The notes below the pieces were generated by a model. The model did no database searches, was not told the origin of the DNA, and saw only the letters and a program-made list of their open reading frames with translations. The position numbers and the translations under genes were made by a program. 49,211 nucleotides of DNA, from positions 1 to 49,211 of the forward strand of contig DATAFH010000045.1 of NCBI GenBank assembly GCA_036257565.1, given 5' to 3'. The stretch's first letter is position 1, and every line of letters begins with the position of its first letter. Shown one piece after another: positions 47,136-49,211 of the stretch. The stretch comes from DASSUW01 sp036257565. GTDB taxonomy: Bacteria; Actinomycetota; Thermoleophilia; Solirubrobacterales; Solirubrobacteraceae.

Positions 47136-47962
47136 CGGGAGGTCGTCTGGTCGTGTGCCCGACGCCGATCGGGAACCTGGAGGACGTCACGCTGCGCGTG
47201 TTGTCGGCGCTGCGCGACGCAGATGTCGTCGCATGCGAGGACACGCGGCGCACCTGGGTGCTGCTCGAGCGCTACGGCGTGCAGGCGACGCTCGTCAGCT
47301 ACCACGAGCACAACGAGCGGGAGCGGGCGGCCGAGCTCGTCGAGCGGATGGCCGCCGGCGAGGTCGTCGCGCTCGTCTCCGATGCGGGGATGCCGCTCGT
47401 CAGCGACCCCGGTTTCGTGCTCGTACAGTCGTGTGTGGCGGCGGGGCTCGAGGTCGAGGTCCTGCCTGGTCCGTCCGCGGCCCTGGCGGCGCTCGTCGCG
47501 TCGGCGCTCCCCGCGGACGCATGGCGGTTCGTGGGCTTCCTGCCGCGCAAGCGGGCGGCGCTCGTCGAGGTGCTCTCCTCGCCCGAGACGGTGGTGGCCT
47601 TCGAGTCCCCGCGCCGCGTCGGCGCCTCACTCGCCGTGCTCGCGTCGCTCGACCCCGACCGCCCGGTCGCGGTATGCCGCGAGCTGACGAAGGTGCACGA
47701 GGAGGTCGTCCGCGGCACCGCGGCCTCGCTCGCGGAGCGGTACGCGGACGAGCCGCCGCGCGGCGAGGTCGTCCTCGTCATGGGAGGAGCACCGCCACCA
47801 TCCGGCCTCGACCCGGCGGCCGTCGACGCGGTCCGCCGGCTCGTCGACGCGGGAGCCCGCGTGAGGCCGGCAGCGTCGGTCGTGGCGGACCTCACCGGCG
47901 CTCCGGCGAACGCCCTGTACCGCGCGGTGGTCGAGGGGGGAACGTCAACGGCGGCTGGGTAG
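47132..47962 (+). CDS. rsmI: 16S rRNA 2'-O-methyltransferase RsmI
   Basis: A 276-residue SAM-dependent enzyme that 2'-O-methylates C1402 of 16S rRNA. It has the tetrapyrrole-methylase fold with LVVCPTPIGNLEDVTLRVL, ACEDTRRTWVLLERYG, the catalytic/SAM loop LVSDAGMPLVSDPG, LPGPSAALAALVASALP and FVGFLPRK. GTG 47132 has GGAGG 7 nt upstream and starts at the conserved core; an earlier in-frame ATG would add a basic non-conserved leader. The stop lies inside the first arm of the complex inverted repeat that follows. Confidence 0.95.
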   Translation: MTGGRLVVCPTPIGNLEDVTLRVLSALRDADVVACEDTRRTWVLLERYGVQATLVSYHEHNERERAAELVERMAAGEVVALVSDAGMPLVSDPGFVLVQSCVAAGLEVEVLPGPSAALAALVASALPADAWRFVGFLPRKRAALVEVLSSPETVVAFESPRRVGASLAVLASLDPDRPVAVCRELTKVHEEVVRGTAASLAERYADEPPRGEVVLVMGGAPPPSGLDPAAVDAVRRLVDAGARVRPAASVVADLTGAPANALYRAVVEGGTSTAAG

Positions 47963-48065
47963 GGAGGGTGAGGGTCGGGCGCGGCGTTGGTTGCCAGCGG
48001 ACGGCAACGGCCGCTACCCAGCCGCCGTTGCCGTCCGCCGGCATCAAGCCCCGCGCCCGACCCTC
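47946..48065. repeat. Interleaved inverted repeats after rsmI (candidate terminator or switch)
   Basis: Arms: A CAACGGCGGCTGGGTAG (47946-47962) with A' 48014-48030, 17 bp perfect; B GAGGGTCGGGCGCGG (47970-47984) with B' 48051-48065, 15 bp perfect; D GCGGACGGCAACGGC (47997-48011) with D' 48024-48038, 15 bp perfect; and small hairpin GTTGCC/GGCAAC (47990-47995/48003-48008). B-D-D'-B' nest into one long symmetric hairpin centred near 48017; A-A' shares bases with D' and crosses B, so it is an alternative fold. No T run follows. The next gene starts 135 bp downstream. Confidence 0.8.
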
Positions 48066-48199
48066 GTCGCCCTGTCCAGCAGCGCGGACGTCAGCCGGTG
48101 TCAACGGCCGAGACCCGAAGTGTCACGAAAGCGTGCCGATTCTGTACCGATCCACGCTCGTCCCAACGCGGCGGGCGGGGGCGGCCGTACGGTCGCCGG

Positions 48200-49069
48200 A
48201 TGGTCGCCGCCACAGTCCTAGCCCTCGTCCTCGCCAACCCCGTCGGCGGCGACGTCACTGCCGGCTTCGACGTCGCCGCCAACCCATTCCGGGCCGGCCA
48301 GCACCGGGGCGTCGACCTCGAGGCCGCGCCGGGCGAGGGCGTGCGCGCCGCGTGCAGCGGCCGGGTGGTTGTCGCCGGTCGTGTTGGCTCGAGTGGTCAC
48401 CTCGTGACGGTGCGCTGCGGCGATTGGCGCGTGACGCACATGCCGATGGCGCAGATATCCGTCCGCGCCGGCGCAGTCATCGCCCGCGGAACCCGGCTCG
48501 GGACGGTCGGCGACTCCGACGACCATGCCGGCCTGCACCTCGGCGTGCGCCGCGAAGGCCACCGCTTCGGCTACGTCGACCCGCTCCGCTTCTTCTCGAG
48601 CGCGCCCCTTCCACCACCGACCGTGCGTCTCCCAACCACCAGGCGCGCACCGCCCGCCCGCCCGACCCCGCTGCCGCACGCGGAACCAGCGCCGCACGCC
48701 AATCCGGCGCCGGGCGCGAAGCCGGCGCGGTTGCCTACCTCGCCGCTCGGATCGGGCGCGGCGGGGTCCGCGCGCGGGGCTCCGGGGAACGGGCTGGCGC
48801 CGTGGTCCACCGCGCCGCTCGGATCCGGCGCAGCGGCGGCGTCCGCGCGCGGGGCTCCGGGGAACGGGCTGGCGCCGTGGTCCACCGCGCCGCTCGCATC
48901 CGGCGCAGCGGCGGCGTCCGCGCGCGGGGATGCGGGCGGCGGGCTGGCGCCGTGGCCGGCGTGGGTGGGGCTTGGCCTCGTGCTCGCCGGTGCCGGGCTT
49001 CGGATTCGGGGGCGGCGTGGTCGTGGGCGGGGATGGTCCGTGGTTGTGCTGCGGAGGCCGGTACGGTGA
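48200..49069 (+). CDS. Secreted M23-like peptidase domain protein with repeat-rich stalk
   Basis: A 289-residue protein: short signal or anchor segment (VAATVLALVLANPVGG), a LytM/M23 domain at residues 25-135 (QHRGVDLEAAPGEGVRAACSGRV and HAGLHLGVRREG hold the His/Asp zinc ligands), a Pro/Ala-rich stalk with three 25-residue repeats (GSGAAAASARGAPGNGLAPW), then a C-terminal membrane helix (AWVGLGLVLAGAGL) and Arg tail. It probably binds or cuts peptidoglycan while tethered to the membrane. ATG 48200 has TACGGT 6 nt upstream and starts the signal peptide; longer upstream frames are not protein-like. Confidence 0.85.
   Translation: MVAATVLALVLANPVGGDVTAGFDVAANPFRAGQHRGVDLEAAPGEGVRAACSGRVVVAGRVGSSGHLVTVRCGDWRVTHMPMAQISVRAGAVIARGTRLGTVGDSDDHAGLHLGVRREGHRFGYVDPLRFFSSAPLPPPTVRLPTTRRAPPARPTPLPHAEPAPHANPAPGAKPARLPTSPLGSGAAGSARGAPGNGLAPWSTAPLGSGAAAASARGAPGNGLAPWSTAPLASGAAAASARGDAGGGLAPWPAWVGLGLVLAGAGLRIRGRRGRGRGWSVVVLRRPVR
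48734..48955 (+). repeat. Three in-frame 72-75-bp tandem repeats in the M23 protein
   Basis: Units at 48734-48805 (72 bp), 48806-48880 and 48881-48955 (75 bp each) encode 24-25-residue repeats ending GNGLAPW, GNGLAPW and GGGLAPW. Units 1 and 2 are nearly identical in DNA, pointing to recent duplication and likely length variation between strains. Confidence 0.9.
49062..49067 (+). promoter_or_regulatory. -10 box of the LysE-family gene
   Basis: TACGGT overlaps the end of the M23 gene and stops 7 nt before GTG 49075, the same spacing as at other putative leaderless starts in this window. Confidence 0.35.
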
Positions 49070-49074
49070 GCGGC

Positions 49075-49211
49075 GTGAGTGCGCTGGTACTCGGCTTCGG
49101 CCTCGGCTTCTTCGTCGCCGCCCAGCTCGGGCCGCTGTCGCTGCTCGCGATCCGCTCGACGCTGCGCAGCGGCGTCTCGATCGGGCTGGCGATCGGCGCG
49201 GGGGTCGCGGT
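49075..49211 (+). CDS. LysE-family exporter (3' truncated)
   Basis: Only the first 45 codons lie in the window. The start (SALVLGFGLGFFVAAQLGPLSLLAIRSTLRSG) matches LysE/RhtB-type exporters: a first membrane helix ending in the GP-x-S/N-LL motif, then a basic loop and a second helix (IGLAIGAGVAV). Such proteins export amino acids or cations. It begins 5 bp after the M23 gene. Family assignment rests on this short segment. Confidence 0.7.
   Translation, partial: MSALVLGFGLGFFVAAQLGPLSLLAIRSTLRSGVSIGLAIGAGVA

Overview
The window comes from a high-GC actinobacterial chromosome. Gene content suggests the class Thermoleophilia (Solirubrobacter/Conexibacter-like): a large SRP RNA, an LPFTG-tailed membrane protein, a succinate dehydrogenase with a CCG-domain subunit, an ECF sigma factor, and many GTG/TTG starts. 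That placement is inference; no rRNA or other decisive marker is present.

Layout. 1-3.2 kb: a truncated GAF histidine kinase, a single-domain receiver overlapping it tail to tail, a dienelactone-hydrolase pseudogene broken by four frameshifts, and tRNA-Val(CAC) with a degenerate tRNA-like copy beside it. 3.2-12.3 kb: an exopolysaccharide locus (GT4 glycosyltransferase, O-antigen ligase/polymerase, secreted glycoside hydrolase with a basic tail, Wzz/BY-kinase, polyprenyl glycosylphosphotransferase, second ligase with TPR-like tail). 12.3-18.8 kb: SRP RNA, LPFTG protein/ECF sigma pair, dnaX-ybaB-recR, lysC-asd and a strong terminator. 18.8-27.2 kb: cardiolipin-synthase-like protein, then a TCA block (sdhA-sdhB-CCG subunit on the minus strand; icd-mdh on the plus strand) around an M50/CBS membrane protease. 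27.2-32.2 kb: small regulator, DUF4396 protein, SRPBCC/SDR pair, zinc-ribbon peptide, MBL hydrolase, EAL protein. 32.2-36.5 kb: Hsp20, Lon and two small membrane proteins. 36.5-45 kb: DrrAB-type ABC exporter, an R2lox-SCP2 fusion, glyS, fmdB, EamA transporter, paired acyl-CoA dehydrogenases, CHRD protein. 45-49.2 kb: LCP protein, glucokinase, a possible 55-aa coupled peptide, rsmI, a complex inverted repeat, an M23 protein and a truncated LysE exporter.

Best candidates for something new: (1) an R2-like ligand-binding oxidase (metal ligands and the Val/Tyr cross-link pair conserved) fused to an SCP2-type lipid-binding domain, with a palindromic operator at its promoter; (2) a pervasive leaderless architecture in which a TAnnnT -10 box lies 6-10 nt before the start codon in 16 genes, including back-to-back promoters squeezed into 36 bp between glyS and fmdB; (3) interleaved, mutually exclusive inverted repeats after rsmI; (4) an unannotated small ORF fitted exactly between glk and rsmI by 4-nt overlaps at both ends. 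No complete mobile element, CRISPR array or phage is visible.
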